Part shown: one piece after another, positions 48,528 to 56,831 of the stretch | Layout: every line of letters begins with the position of its first letter | Position numbering within the stretch: position 1 is the stretch's first letter | DNA from: Bradyrhizobium acaciae | GTDB lineage: Bacteria > Pseudomonadota > Alphaproteobacteria > Rhizobiales > Xanthobacteraceae | Direction: 5' to 3' | NCBI RefSeq assembly: GCF_020889785.1 | Contig: NZ_JACMYK010000016.1 | Span: 20,812-84,811, forward strand | DNA length: 64,000 bases | The notes under the pieces: generated by a model | Database searches by the model: none | Seen by the model: only the letters and a program-made list of their open reading frames with translations | Told to the model about the DNA's origin: nothing | Translations under genes and position numbers: made by a program

Positions 48528-48669
48528 GAGCGCAAACACCCAAGGCGCCTGCGGTAGCGGCGCGCGCCGGCGCGTTTGCCGTGATCTGAGATTGCCGCTG
48601 TCGGCTTCGGGCCCCCGCAAACTCCTCTCGCGACGTCTTTCGTTTGAACCTTTTGCGCGGTGCGAAGAC

Positions 48670-48750
48670 TTACCGGCGCTGGGGATTTCAGGGCCCAGCA
48701 TTAGGCACAGCGCTGTGGGACGAAGATATTCCGTCTACGCGGCGCTGTTG
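48670..48750. repeat. Dispersed intergenic repeat, copy 2
   Basis: Shares CTGGGGATTTCAGGGCCCAG and GACGAAGATATTCCGTC with copy 1 at 43764-43842. It lies just upstream of the triple-terminator region. Confidence 0.7.
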
Positions 48751-48781
48751 CATTTTGTGAATTCAACCTTAAGTTTGGTCC

Positions 48782-48867
48782 CCAACAGTTGACGGCTCAC
48801 GCCCTGAGATATCCCCAGTCCGTCAACTGGGAAAGCCCCGCATCCAGCCTGCGGGGCTTTCTATTTT
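48782..48867 (+). ncRNA. Candidate small RNA A with intrinsic terminator
   Basis: Two hairpins in series. CAGTTGACGG (48786-48795) pairs perfectly with CCGTCAACTG (48820-48829), enclosing a loop with ATCCCC. AAAGCCCCGCA (48832-48842) pairs with TGCGGGGCTTT (48850-48860) and is followed by CTATTTT. No open frame fits. The 5' end is uncertain. Confidence 0.5.
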
Positions 48868-48884
48868 CGGACCGAGGAACCTTC

Positions 48885-48983
48885 CACCCGGCGAACAGTT
48901 GTGAGTCCGGTTGCCGGCACGATCTCCCCAAGGCCGGCCGGCATCAGACCTCGCGAGCCCACTCGCGGGGTTTTGCTTTTTAG
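48885..48983 (+). ncRNA. Candidate small RNA B with intrinsic terminator
   Basis: TGCCGGC (48912-48918) pairs with GCCGGCA (48936-48942) around a loop containing ATCTCCCC. The terminator hairpin CCTCGCGAG/CTCGCGGGG (48949-48957, 48962-48970) has one G-U pair and is followed by TTTTGCTTTTT. The 5' end is uncertain. Confidence 0.5.
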
Positions 48984-48987
48984 AGAT

Positions 48988-49106
48988 TGTCCAACCTCGC
49001 GCGTCCTTGATTGGCCGTGATGGGCAATCGATGAGATGGTGGCGCAGCCTCCAAGGCTCGACCACGAAAGCCCTGTCCCGGAATTTTCCTGGGCGGGGCT
49101 TTTTCG
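48988..49106 (+). ncRNA. Candidate small RNA C with intrinsic terminator
   Basis: An internal GATTGGCC/GGGCAATC hairpin with one mismatch and an AGCC-TCCAA-GGCT hairpin precede a 12-bp terminator stem (49067-49078 with 49091-49102, two G-U pairs) running into TTTTT. It overlaps no convincing gene. The 5' end is uncertain. Confidence 0.45.
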
Positions 49107-49392
49107 TATCCGCGCCGCGCAACCGTCGCATAAAGCGCGCTCATCATGTGGTTCATCGCCGGCGCGATCCGGAATATCGCTCAACGCAGACAGGCTCGGC
49201 ACCGTCCATCGACTTGATGAGATTTTTGCGCGATCAAGCCTTCACGCAATCGCGATCATGAAGCGCCGAAAAGCGCGAACGGCCGCAGGCCTGCACCTTA
49301 TCGCTGCCCCTTGGTCCGATTTGCTGCTATTTTCCGCCCCGACCATCCCGCCCAAACAAGAATCTCTGAACGTTTCTCAGGAGGATAAGAAA

Positions 49393-49845
49393 ATGCGCTA
49401 TCTGCACACCATGCTGCGCGTCCGCAATCTCGATGTCGCGATGAAATTCTATCAGGACGCGCTGGGGCTGAAGGAAGTGCGCCGCATCGACAACGAAAAA
49501 GGCCGCTTCACGCTGGTGTTTCTCTGCGCCGAGGAGGACCTCCATCTGCTCAAGTCCCTGCCGCAATCCCGCGGCGCGCCGCTGGTCGAGCTGACCTACA
49601 ATTGGGACGAGGAGAAATACGGCGAGGATCGCCATTTCGGCCATCTCGCCTACGAGGTCGACGACATCTACGCGACCTGCGAGAAGCTGATGAAGATGGG
49701 CGTCACCATCAATCGTCCGCCGCGCGACGGCAACATGGCGTTCGTGCGTTCGCCCGACCTGCACTCGATCGAGATCCTGCAAAAGGGCGCCCCGAAGGCG
49801 CCGGCCGAGCCGTGGGCGTCGATGCCCAACACCGGTCATTGGTAA
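49393..49845 (+). CDS. gloA: Lactoylglutathione lyase (glyoxalase I)
   Basis: Converts the methylglyoxal-glutathione adduct to lactoylglutathione. The 150-residue product has the metal ligands H5, E66, H84 and E127 in family positions, with LRVRNLDVAMKFYQDALGLK and GHLAYEVDDIYATCE. AGGAGGA precedes the ATG at 49393. About 390 bp of the upstream gap lies downstream of terminator C and is otherwise empty. Confidence 0.92.
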   Translation: MRYLHTMLRVRNLDVAMKFYQDALGLKEVRRIDNEKGRFTLVFLCAEEDLHLLKSLPQSRGAPLVELTYNWDEEKYGEDRHFGHLAYEVDDIYATCEKLMKMGVTINRPPRDGNMAFVRSPDLHSIEILQKGAPKAPAEPWASMPNTGHW

Positions 49846-49970
49846 ACACCGCGCCCACGCACGCGTTCCTATCCGCGTGTCGCCATCGGCGAAACGCGGA
49901 GCGATCGTTAGGAACGTGGCACGACCGTTGACGTTGCCTCCGCATATTCCCAATGCGAGGAGGCAATGAG

Positions 49971-50051
49971 ATGGGAAAAGGGATTTTGCTTTGGCTGGTG
50001 GGTGTACCGATTCCGGTGATCATCGTGCTGTGGCTGTTGTTCGGTCGCTGA
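49971..50051 (+). CDS. 26-residue membrane peptide
   Basis: A single hydrophobic helix: the product begins MGKGILLWLVGVPIPVIIV and ends LLFGR. A near-perfect GAGGAGG site lies upstream and a strong terminator follows at 50078, so this is a complete small transcription unit. The type is common in rhizobia; function unknown. Confidence 0.6.
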   Translation: MGKGILLWLVGVPIPVIIVLWLLFGR

Positions 50052-50077
50052 CCGAATCCTGACGCGTGCGTATCAGC

Positions 50078-50112
50078 GAGGCTCTGCCGCACTGCGGCGG
50101 AGCCTCTTTTTT
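50078..50112 (+). terminator. Intrinsic terminator after the 26-residue peptide gene
   Basis: GAGGCTCTGCCGC (50078-50090) pairs with GCGGCGGAGCCTC (50094-50106) with one G-U pair and a 3-nt loop, followed by six T. Confidence 0.92.
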
Positions 50113-50197
50113 GACCTCGGTACAATTCACCCCGCGCTTTTCCCGGACGTTTCGGCTAAGAACGCGCGCAAAGCACAACAGCGGGAAGAATCGCGAA

Positions 50198-50839
50198 ATG
50201 GGCAGCAAGCCGCAACTGACGATCTGGGGCCGGGCCAATTCGGTCAATGTGCAGAAGGTGCTCTGGTGTCTCGCCGAGCTCGACCTCCCCTATGATCGCA
50301 TCGATGCCGGCATGCAGTTCGGCAAGAACGATCAGGCCGACTATCTCGCGATGAATCCGAACGGCCGCGTCCCGACGCTGGTCGACGGCGACTATGTGCT
50401 GTGGGAATCCAATTCGGTGATGCGCTATCTCTGCATGGCCTATGGTCGGGGCTCGCCGATCTATCCGCAAGCGCCGAAGGCGCGCGCCGCGGTCGACCGC
50501 TGGCTCGACTGGACACTGTCGACGCTACAGCCGGTCGATCGCCCGGTGTTCTGGGGGCTGGTGCGCACGCCGCCGGAGAAGCGCGACATGGTTCAGATCC
50601 AGCAAACTGCCGACGCCGCGGGCGCGGCGTGGCGGGTCGTCGACGAGCAGCTCGCAAGCCGCCGCTTCATGGAGGGCGATCAGTTCACGATCGCCGACAT
50701 CGCGCTCGGCGCCTTTGCGCGGCGCTGGCTCGGCGTCGAAGGCATCATCAAGCCGAAGCTGCCCAATCTCGAACGCTGGTTCGGCGAGATCGCACCGCGG
50801 CCCGCCTTCGTGCGGTTCATCGCGCCGCCGATGTCGTGA
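50198..50839 (+). CDS. Glutathione S-transferase family protein
   Basis: A 213-residue cytosolic GST. The thioredoxin-like N-domain starts LTIWGRANSVNVQKVLWCLA with NPNGRVPTLVDGDYVLWESN for glutathione binding. The all-helical C-domain has FTIADIALGAFARRW. The ATG at 50198 matches the fold start. Substrate unknown. Confidence 0.92.
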   Translation: MGSKPQLTIWGRANSVNVQKVLWCLAELDLPYDRIDAGMQFGKNDQADYLAMNPNGRVPTLVDGDYVLWESNSVMRYLCMAYGRGSPIYPQAPKARAAVDRWLDWTLSTLQPVDRPVFWGLVRTPPEKRDMVQIQQTADAAGAAWRVVDEQLASRRFMEGDQFTIADIALGAFARRWLGVEGIIKPKLPNLERWFGEIAPRPAFVRFIAPPMS

Positions 50840-50849
50840 GCGTGGGCGT

Positions 50850-51095
50850 TCAGCGCCCGCTCGACATCCCCGCGCCGATACTGATGCCGCCGCCGAGCTT
50901 CACGCAGGTGTCGGAGCCTTCGACCTTGACGAAGCCCGGTCCGTAAGACGCGCAAGGATTGCTCCGCGTGATCGATTTCGACGGCAAGGTCTTCCCGGCA
51001 TCGGGAGGCGTCTGGAAATTGCGGCGGTCGCCCTGCTGCGCGAATGCAGCAGCGGGCAGCACGACGGCGATGATGGCGAAGCAGGTCTTGCGCAT
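50850..51095 (-). CDS. Small secreted protein with a porin-like N-terminal segment
   Basis: An 81-residue product with a signal peptide (CFAIIAVVLPAAAFAQ). Its second half, CASYGPGFVKVEGSDTCVKLGG, strongly resembles the start of alphaproteobacterial porins just after their signal peptide (the CxxYGxGFxxxxGTDTCxxxGG pattern). No barrel follows, so it is a truncated porin or a small protein derived from one. Family not otherwise recognised. Confidence 0.65.
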   Translation of the reverse strand: MRKTCFAIIAVVLPAAAFAQQGDRRNFQTPPDAGKTLPSKSITRSNPCASYGPGFVKVEGSDTCVKLGGGISIGAGMSSGR

Positions 51096-51126
51096 CCGGT
51101 CTTCTATCGCGTGCGGCCGATCGGGG

Positions 51127-51384
51127 CTAGCGCACGAATTTGACGCCGAACGTCTTGCCTTCGCGCCAGACCACTTCGCAGGCCCGCCCGGTGCGGGCGT
51201 CGCGCGAGAACGCCAGCCGCAGCTTGGCCGGCAGCGTGTTGTTGTCCTGGACGGTGATTTTGGCGCCCGACGAGGAAATGTCCTCGACCACGCAAGGTCG
51301 CGCGGCGAATCCGCCGTCGAGCGTGATCCAGCCGGATTGACGCAGCGATTTGCGCGTTTCGCGCTTCTTGGACCCTAGAGCCAT
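51127..51384 (-). CDS. PilZ domain protein
   Basis: An 85-residue single PilZ domain with both cyclic-di-GMP contact motifs: RKSLR near the N-terminus (RxxxR) and EDISSSGAKI (D/NxSxxG). Probably a c-di-GMP receptor. The ATG at 51384 starts the domain; the longer upstream frame is not supported. The 289-bp gap to the UPF0182 stop holds nothing recognised. Confidence 0.85.
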   Translation of the reverse strand: MALGSKKRETRKSLRQSGWITLDGGFAARPCVVEDISSSGAKITVQDNNTLPAKLRLAFSRDARTGRACEVVWREGKTFGVKFVR

Positions 51385-51673
51385 CACATCATCCCCAGCG
51401 ATCACGCCTATCGCCGTTGGCTTACCAAAGGGTTGCGAAATATCCGCGGATTGCAGCGACTGCGGACGTTGTTCACAGCCTGCAACCGGCCGTTTGCCCC
51501 GGGACAATCCCTTGCATTGGCTGGAATTGGCTTTGGCCGTGATGGCGCGCCGCTCAGAACAATATTGCGAACTCTTATGCTGTTGAATTCACGATATATT
51601 CTTGAGCGGAGCCCGACCGTAGTGCCACGTTCGTCCTTTCCGAGGCAGCGCCAGACTTGAGGGGCCGGGAGCA

Positions 51674-54460
51674 CTAGTGGCCGGTGGAACGTCGGTTCAT
51701 GTCCTCCAAAAGCTCGCGCATTGCATCGAACTGCATGCCAAAGCCCTTCCAGTCGCCGGACCGCAATCGTTCAACGGCCTGATTGTAGCGATCGAGAGCC
51801 TCCCTCGCCTGGCTCGTCGACGGGCCTGTGACGGGCGTGTTTTCATTCGCACCTGAGACCGGCCGCGCCGCGCCAGCCTCGACGAACAGAGCCGACAAGG
51901 CCTCGCCGAGCGTCTCCTTCATCACCACGTGCTCGCCATAGGCCGCGATCACCCGTTTCAGCTCCGGCAAGTGCCCGTACTCCGCGCGCAAATAGAGCGG
52001 CGACACGTAAAGGATCGAGTTCTCGATCGGTATAGCCAGCAGGTTCGCCCCACGTATCACCCGCGAGCCCATCTGATTCCACAAAGTCAGCTGTTGCGAT
52101 ATCTCCGTGTTCTGATTGATCCGCGCCTCGATCTGGAACGGCCCGTAGACGAGCTTGTCCTTCGGGAATTCGTACACGATCAGCTTGCCGTAGTCGGGCG
52201 CATCGCAACGCGCCGCCAGCCACGCGATCATGTTATCGCGGCGGCTCGGCACCATGGGAACCATGAGGAAGAACTCGGCCCGCGCCTCGCCGGGCAGCCG
52301 CATGATGATGTAGTAAGGATTCATCACCGAGGTGCCGCCGCCGCTGCCCGGCTGGCGCGGGAATTGCCAGAGATCTTCGCGATTGTAGAACACTTCGGCG
52401 GCCTCCATGTGGTAGGTCTGGAACAGCCGCGCCTGAATCAGGAACAGGTCCTCCGGATATCGAATGTGCTTCTGCAAGTCCTCAGGCATCGCCGCGAACT
52501 GCTTGAACAAGTGCGGAAAGATGCGCGCGTAGGTCGCCGCAATCGGGTCTGTAGGATCCATCAAATAGAAATCGACGGTCCCGTGATAGGCATCGATGAT
52601 GACCTTCACCGAATTCCTGATGTAGTTGAGATCGAAATCCTGCGCATGCGGCGCCGACGGAAAATAGGAACTCGTCGTATACGCGTCCTGTATCCAGAAC
52701 ATCCGCCCGCCGCTGATGACCAGATAGGGATCATGATCGAGCATGAGGAACGGCGCGATCGCGGGTACCAGCTCCCGAATATTGCGCCGGATCATGATCC
52801 GGCTCGCCGGCGTGATGTAGTTCGAGAGCAAGAGGTTCGGATCGTTGAAGTAGTACGCGAACAGCGTTTGCCACGCCACTGAGCCGATCGGAATGCCGCC
52901 CGCGCCCTCATACTCCGCATAGACGTTGTCTTTGCCTTTCGGATAATCAAACTCCGGGGCACTTCCCTTGACGAGGACGTAGTCGTCGCTCTCCTCGCCG
53001 AAATATATGCGCGGCTCGACGATCCTGGGGCCTCCGTCCGCAACCGGCGGAATGTCCCGCAAATAGAACAGCGGCAGACCCTCGGTGCTCTTGCGGGTGA
53101 CCGGGCTCATCACCGCACCATTGCCGTGGGTGAACAGCACGTGGCGATTGACCCATGTCTGCGCATTTGGCGGCAGGAGCGAAGAGCGCAGCTCGCGCGC
53201 CGAGAGCATCACACTCTGGTAGGAATCGTCGAGCCAGTAGCGGTCAACGTCGAGATCATGGAATCTGTAGTAGGTGCGGATCTCCTGCAACTGCGCGTAG
53301 GTATCCGACAAGGGCAGCCAGTCCCACAGCCTGATATTATCGATTGTCGCCTGGTTGGCGTCGAGCGTCTTGAGGGTAAGCTTCTGTTCGGCGGCAAAGG
53401 GCTTGGCTACGATCTTGTCGAGATCGTACGCCTGCCGGGTGAGCGCGATATTGCGTTCGATGTAGGGCTTCTCGAGCTCCAGCTCGCTTGGCTTGACGAA
53501 GAATTGCCGGAACAGCGCGGGGACGACGCCGGACAATGCCAGGGCGCCGATGACGATGAGCATGACCGCTACCGCCGGGAGCCGGTAGCCGCGCACCCGC
53601 AGGTTTGCCCACGCGACGAGCGCCGCGGTGATCGAGAGGGCGATCATGAGCCACAGGGCCGGCAACCCCACATGCACATCGGTGTAGCTTGCGCCGACGA
53701 CAACGCCGTTGTCGCCGTAGAGCAGCAGATAGCGGTCGAGAGCGTAGGACCAGGCCTTCACTGCGAAGAGAAGGCCGAGCAATGCCGAACCGTGGGCGAT
53801 CGCCATGGGCGACATCGACCGGCGATGAACGTCGTATTCGATATCGCCGCGAGCCCAATAGATCGTTGCGGCGAACAGTGCGCTCAGGACCAGCGTGAGC
53901 AGGATCCAGTTCTTGATCAGGACATAGGCGGGCAGCGAGAACAGGTAGAAGCCGAGGTCCTTGTTGAAGAGCGGATCGTCTGCGCCATAGGGCGCCTGGT
54001 AGAGATACCTCAGGAAGATGCCCCAATAGCCGACCTCGGCCGCCGCGACGAGCAGCGCGAGCAACGCCGCCCCGCCTGCGACGATCGCCAGCCACGGCAG
54101 TCGATCTGACAACCGCGCAAACGGATCCAGCGGCGCGCTGCCCGCGACCTGCCAGACGGACGCCGCGGCAACCTGTGTCGACCGCTTGCCGGCTAAACGC
54201 AGCGCGAGGCACCCGTTCACCCCGAGGACGAGAGCCGTTCCCGTCCAGACCGCAGCAAAGGTGGCGACCTTGGCGCCGATGGTTGTCCAGAAGATTTGCA
54301 AATAGCCGACCGACGAAAACCACAGCCAGTCGACCAGGAAATCGCTCGCGAGCGCGAGCAGGATCAAGCAGATCACAGTGGCAATGGTCGCAAGGATCAG
54401 CCCGACCACGCCACTTTGTCGTGGTGCCTTCCGTTCGGGTCCGGTAATCCCGATCGTCAT
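51674..54460 (-). CDS. UPF0182 family large membrane protein
   Basis: A 928-residue protein with about seven membrane helices in its first 330 residues (VVGLILATIATVICLILL onward). A large soluble domain follows with the family blocks RNIALTRQAYDLDKIVAKPF, LPLFYLRDIPP, AYYFNDPNLLLSNYI and YPEDLFLIQARLFQTYH. The family is uncharacterised. The start MTIGITGPERK is at 54460. Confidence 0.93.
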   Translation of the reverse strand: MTIGITGPERKAPRQSGVVGLILATIATVICLILLALASDFLVDWLWFSSVGYLQIFWTTIGAKVATFAAVWTGTALVLGVNGCLALRLAGKRSTQVAAASVWQVAGSAPLDPFARLSDRLPWLAIVAGGAALLALLVAAAEVGYWGIFLRYLYQAPYGADDPLFNKDLGFYLFSLPAYVLIKNWILLTLVLSALFAATIYWARGDIEYDVHRRSMSPMAIAHGSALLGLLFAVKAWSYALDRYLLLYGDNGVVVGASYTDVHVGLPALWLMIALSITAALVAWANLRVRGYRLPAVAVMLIVIGALALSGVVPALFRQFFVKPSELELEKPYIERNIALTRQAYDLDKIVAKPFAAEQKLTLKTLDANQATIDNIRLWDWLPLSDTYAQLQEIRTYYRFHDLDVDRYWLDDSYQSVMLSARELRSSLLPPNAQTWVNRHVLFTHGNGAVMSPVTRKSTEGLPLFYLRDIPPVADGGPRIVEPRIYFGEESDDYVLVKGSAPEFDYPKGKDNVYAEYEGAGGIPIGSVAWQTLFAYYFNDPNLLLSNYITPASRIMIRRNIRELVPAIAPFLMLDHDPYLVISGGRMFWIQDAYTTSSYFPSAPHAQDFDLNYIRNSVKVIIDAYHGTVDFYLMDPTDPIAATYARIFPHLFKQFAAMPEDLQKHIRYPEDLFLIQARLFQTYHMEAAEVFYNREDLWQFPRQPGSGGGTSVMNPYYIIMRLPGEARAEFFLMVPMVPSRRDNMIAWLAARCDAPDYGKLIVYEFPKDKLVYGPFQIEARINQNTEISQQLTLWNQMGSRVIRGANLLAIPIENSILYVSPLYLRAEYGHLPELKRVIAAYGEHVVMKETLGEALSALFVEAGAARPVSGANENTPVTGPSTSQAREALDRYNQAVERLRSGDWKGFGMQFDAMRELLEDMNRRSTGH

Positions 54461-54596
54461 GGCTGCAATGATAGCGGAAATGAGGGGCGTCTGCCCGCTT
54501 GATTGGGGCGGGGATTACACGGAGCGCAAAACAGCCCGCGCCAGATTACGCTCCCAAGGCGGAGCCGCTTCGGACAAAGCTATGGAATGGCGCTGA

Positions 54597-54671
54597 TGGC
54601 GCTCCCTAGCGGAATCGAACCGCTCTCTCCACCGTGAAAGGGTGGCGTCCTAACCGATAGACGAAGGGAGC
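54597..54671 (-). tRNA. tRNA-Glu(TTC)
   Basis: A 75-nt cloverleaf: acceptor GCTCCCT/AGGGAGC, anticodon stem CCACC/GGTGG with loop CTTTCAC (anticodon TTC), T-arm GGTTCGATTCC and an encoded CCA. Confidence 0.95.
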
Positions 54672-54815
54672 AAAACTCCCGGCAAATCAATACGTTAGAC
54701 GTAAGATGCGCCGGACTGGCCACAGCCGTCAACGGCCGCGACGGGCGAACGTATAGTGGCGATTGGCCGGGCGGGCAAGCGTTCAGAACGCTTTTCCCGG
54801 GTCACCTGCCGCAGA

Positions 54816-54965
54816 TCACTTGCAGGACAACCCGGCCTCGATCGAGGTCCAGAAGCCGCAATGCGGCGGCACATGGGCGTGGGCCCGCGAACCACCCACA
54901 TGAATCAGGATGACGGCCGCGAGTGCGACGACGATGGCGGGAACAATGAATCTACGGAACGACAT
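54816..54965 (-). CDS. Small secreted or anchored protein
   Basis: A 49-residue product with an N-terminal hydrophobic stretch (RRFIVPAIVVALAAVILIHV) and a short polar tail with two cysteines (HCGFWTSIEAGLSCK) that could form a disulfide in the periplasm. The start at ATG 54965 excludes a longer basic frame. Function unknown. Confidence 0.55.
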   Translation of the reverse strand: MSFRRFIVPAIVVALAAVILIHVGGSRAHAHVPPHCGFWTSIEAGLSCK

Positions 54966-55040
54966 GGCGGTGCGGATCGAACGACAACGTGGCCTAACTA
55001 AGGCCTGCGGGCCGAACGGCGACATGTTCCGCGCCGGCCG

Positions 55041-55382
55041 CTAGTGATTGCTGGCGACATCCTGACGATTCGTCGGCTGCGCCGCTGCCACCGCCGGCGC
55101 CTTCTTGATGCAGGTGCTGCAGATCACGAGCTTGCGCGCCAGCCGGTCATCGGCATCCTCTTCCGACAGTTGCGTCTCTGCTGCCGCCGGCGAAGCATTC
55201 CGCGCATGGCGGCGCGGCTGCGGCTGATTGGGATCCTGTCCGGCACCGTCCCAGGCCAGCGGACCTGTTCCCGGCGGCGGGGTCGTCATGCTGTATTGTT
55301 GCGAATATTGCGCACAGGCGCCGAGCGCGATCGGAAGAAACAGCACAGCGGCCTTGCGAGCCCAGTTCCGGAATGCAGACAT
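55041..55382 (-). CDS. Small putative lipoprotein
   Basis: A 113-residue product with a lipobox-type signal (AVLFLPIALGACAQ), a proline-rich middle and an acidic helix followed by CSTC near the C-terminus. The start MSAFRNWARK at 55382 is preferred. Function unknown. Confidence 0.6.
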   Translation of the reverse strand: MSAFRNWARKAAVLFLPIALGACAQYSQQYSMTTPPPGTGPLAWDGAGQDPNQPQPRRHARNASPAAAETQLSEEDADDRLARKLVICSTCIKKAPAVAAAQPTNRQDVASNH

Positions 55383-55409
55383 GATCACACTCACACGCTA
55401 TTCGTACCG

Positions 55410-55442
55410 CGACATCAGTACTGCGACATCAGTACTGCGACC
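55410..55442. repeat. Tandem 14-bp repeat containing palindromic CAGTACTG
   Basis: CGACATCAGTACTG occurs twice back to back (55410-55423, 55424-55437), then CGACC. Each unit contains the 8-bp palindrome CAGTACTG. It lies in the divergent region between the lipoprotein gene and the M20 gene, so it may be an operator. Confidence 0.6.
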
Positions 55443-55564
55443 TAAGAGCAGAACCGCTAACAATTCGTTTGCCCTGGTTTATTCCGTCGCACCCAACCTC
55501 GACGGCATCAAGACGGGATTGAGGCGCGAACACGCCAATCAAAACGCTAATCCGGAGTCCACTT

Positions 55565-56797
55565 ATGCCAGGCATCAACGGTCGCTTCGACGGCAAGCGC
55601 GTGCTCGCCGATCTCAACGCGCTGCGTGCGATCGGCGCCTACAAGACCGGCGTGCACAAGCCGACATTCTCGGATCCGCATTTGCGCTCGCTCGATTGGC
55701 TCGCCGGACATCTGCCCGACGCAGGTCTCACTGCAACGATCGACGGCATCGGCAACGTGCTCGGCTTCAGCGCGAAGGCCGGACCGAAACTGCTCGCCGG
55801 CTCGCATCTGGAAAGCCAGAACCATGCGGGCTGGCTCGATGGACCGCTCGGCGTGATCTATGCGCTCGAGGCGGCGCGCGTCATCAATCCCGATCCGGAG
55901 GTTCGCGGCGCGGTCGAGGTCGCCGCGTGGTGCGACGAGGAAGGACATTTCGGCAGCTTCCTCGGCAGCCGTTCCTTCGCCGGGACCGTCACCGAAGCCG
56001 ATATCGATGCAGCGCGCGACCGCTCCAGCGATCGCACCATGCGACAGGCGCTGCACGATGCGGGCTTCGCCGGCCGGCCGCGCCTCAACGCCGAACCTCG
56101 TCGCCATATCGGCTATCTCGAAGCCCATATCGAGCAAGGCGACACGCTGGAGGGCAGCGGGCTCAAGATCGGTATCGTCACGTCCATCGTCGGCATCTGG
56201 CAGTACCGCATCACGTTCACCGGCGAGCAGAACCATGCCGGCACCACGCGGATGGCGGTGCGCAAGGATGCGGGCCTTGCATTGGCGCGGTTCTGCGTCG
56301 CGATCGACGACAGCTTCCCTGCCCTGTGCGGACCACGCACGGTGTGGACCACCGGCCGCATCACGCTGGATCCGGGGGCGCCGAGCGTGATCCCGGGCAG
56401 CGCCGAGATGCTGTTCCAGATCCGCGACGACAATCCCGAGGTGATCGCCCGCCTCGAGGAGCGCTTGCAGCGGATGGCGGCCGACGTCACCGCGCAAGGC
56501 CGCTGCAGCGTGCAGGTTGAGCGCATCCGCACCGGCGTGCCCGCGATGATGACGCCCGCGTTCCAGGATACGATCGAGGCCGCGAGCGCAGCCTGCGCCG
56601 GCGGCAAATCAATCCGGATGCCGAGCGGCGCCGGCCACGACGCCCAGGTCCTCGCCACCATCATGCCGGCGGCGATGCTGTTCGTGCCGTCGATCGGCGG
56701 CATCAGCCATCACTGGAGCGAGAACACCGCCGATGTCGACATCGTCACGGGAGCCGAAGTGTTTGTCGAAACCTGCCGGCGCCTGCTGGCAGGCTAG
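55565..56797 (+). CDS. M20-family Zn-dependent amidohydrolase (HyuC/AllC type)
   Basis: A 410-residue dizinc hydrolase of the group that includes N-carbamoyl-L-amino acid hydrolase and allantoate amidohydrolase. Metal ligands are seen in GSHLESQNHAG, DGPLGV, CDEEGHFG, LEAHIEQG and the C-terminal GISHHWSENTADVDI. The exact substrate (ureido-acid, allantoate or carbamoyl-beta-alanine) is not decided by these motifs. Confidence 0.88.
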   Translation: MPGINGRFDGKRVLADLNALRAIGAYKTGVHKPTFSDPHLRSLDWLAGHLPDAGLTATIDGIGNVLGFSAKAGPKLLAGSHLESQNHAGWLDGPLGVIYALEAARVINPDPEVRGAVEVAAWCDEEGHFGSFLGSRSFAGTVTEADIDAARDRSSDRTMRQALHDAGFAGRPRLNAEPRRHIGYLEAHIEQGDTLEGSGLKIGIVTSIVGIWQYRITFTGEQNHAGTTRMAVRKDAGLALARFCVAIDDSFPALCGPRTVWTTGRITLDPGAPSVIPGSAEMLFQIRDDNPEVIARLEERLQRMAADVTAQGRCSVQVERIRTGVPAMMTPAFQDTIEAASAACAGGKSIRMPSGAGHDAQVLATIMPAAMLFVPSIGGISHHWSENTADVDIVTGAEVFVETCRRLLAG

Positions 56798-56831
56798 CCA
56801 CTTGCGGACGCACCGCGCAGCAGGTCCGTCG

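Noticed and set aside
48823..49131. Minus-strand frame with a GNRTH-like segment
   Set aside because: It lies across the three plus-strand terminator structures and lacks a start signal; the segment is not part of a tRNA cloverleaf.
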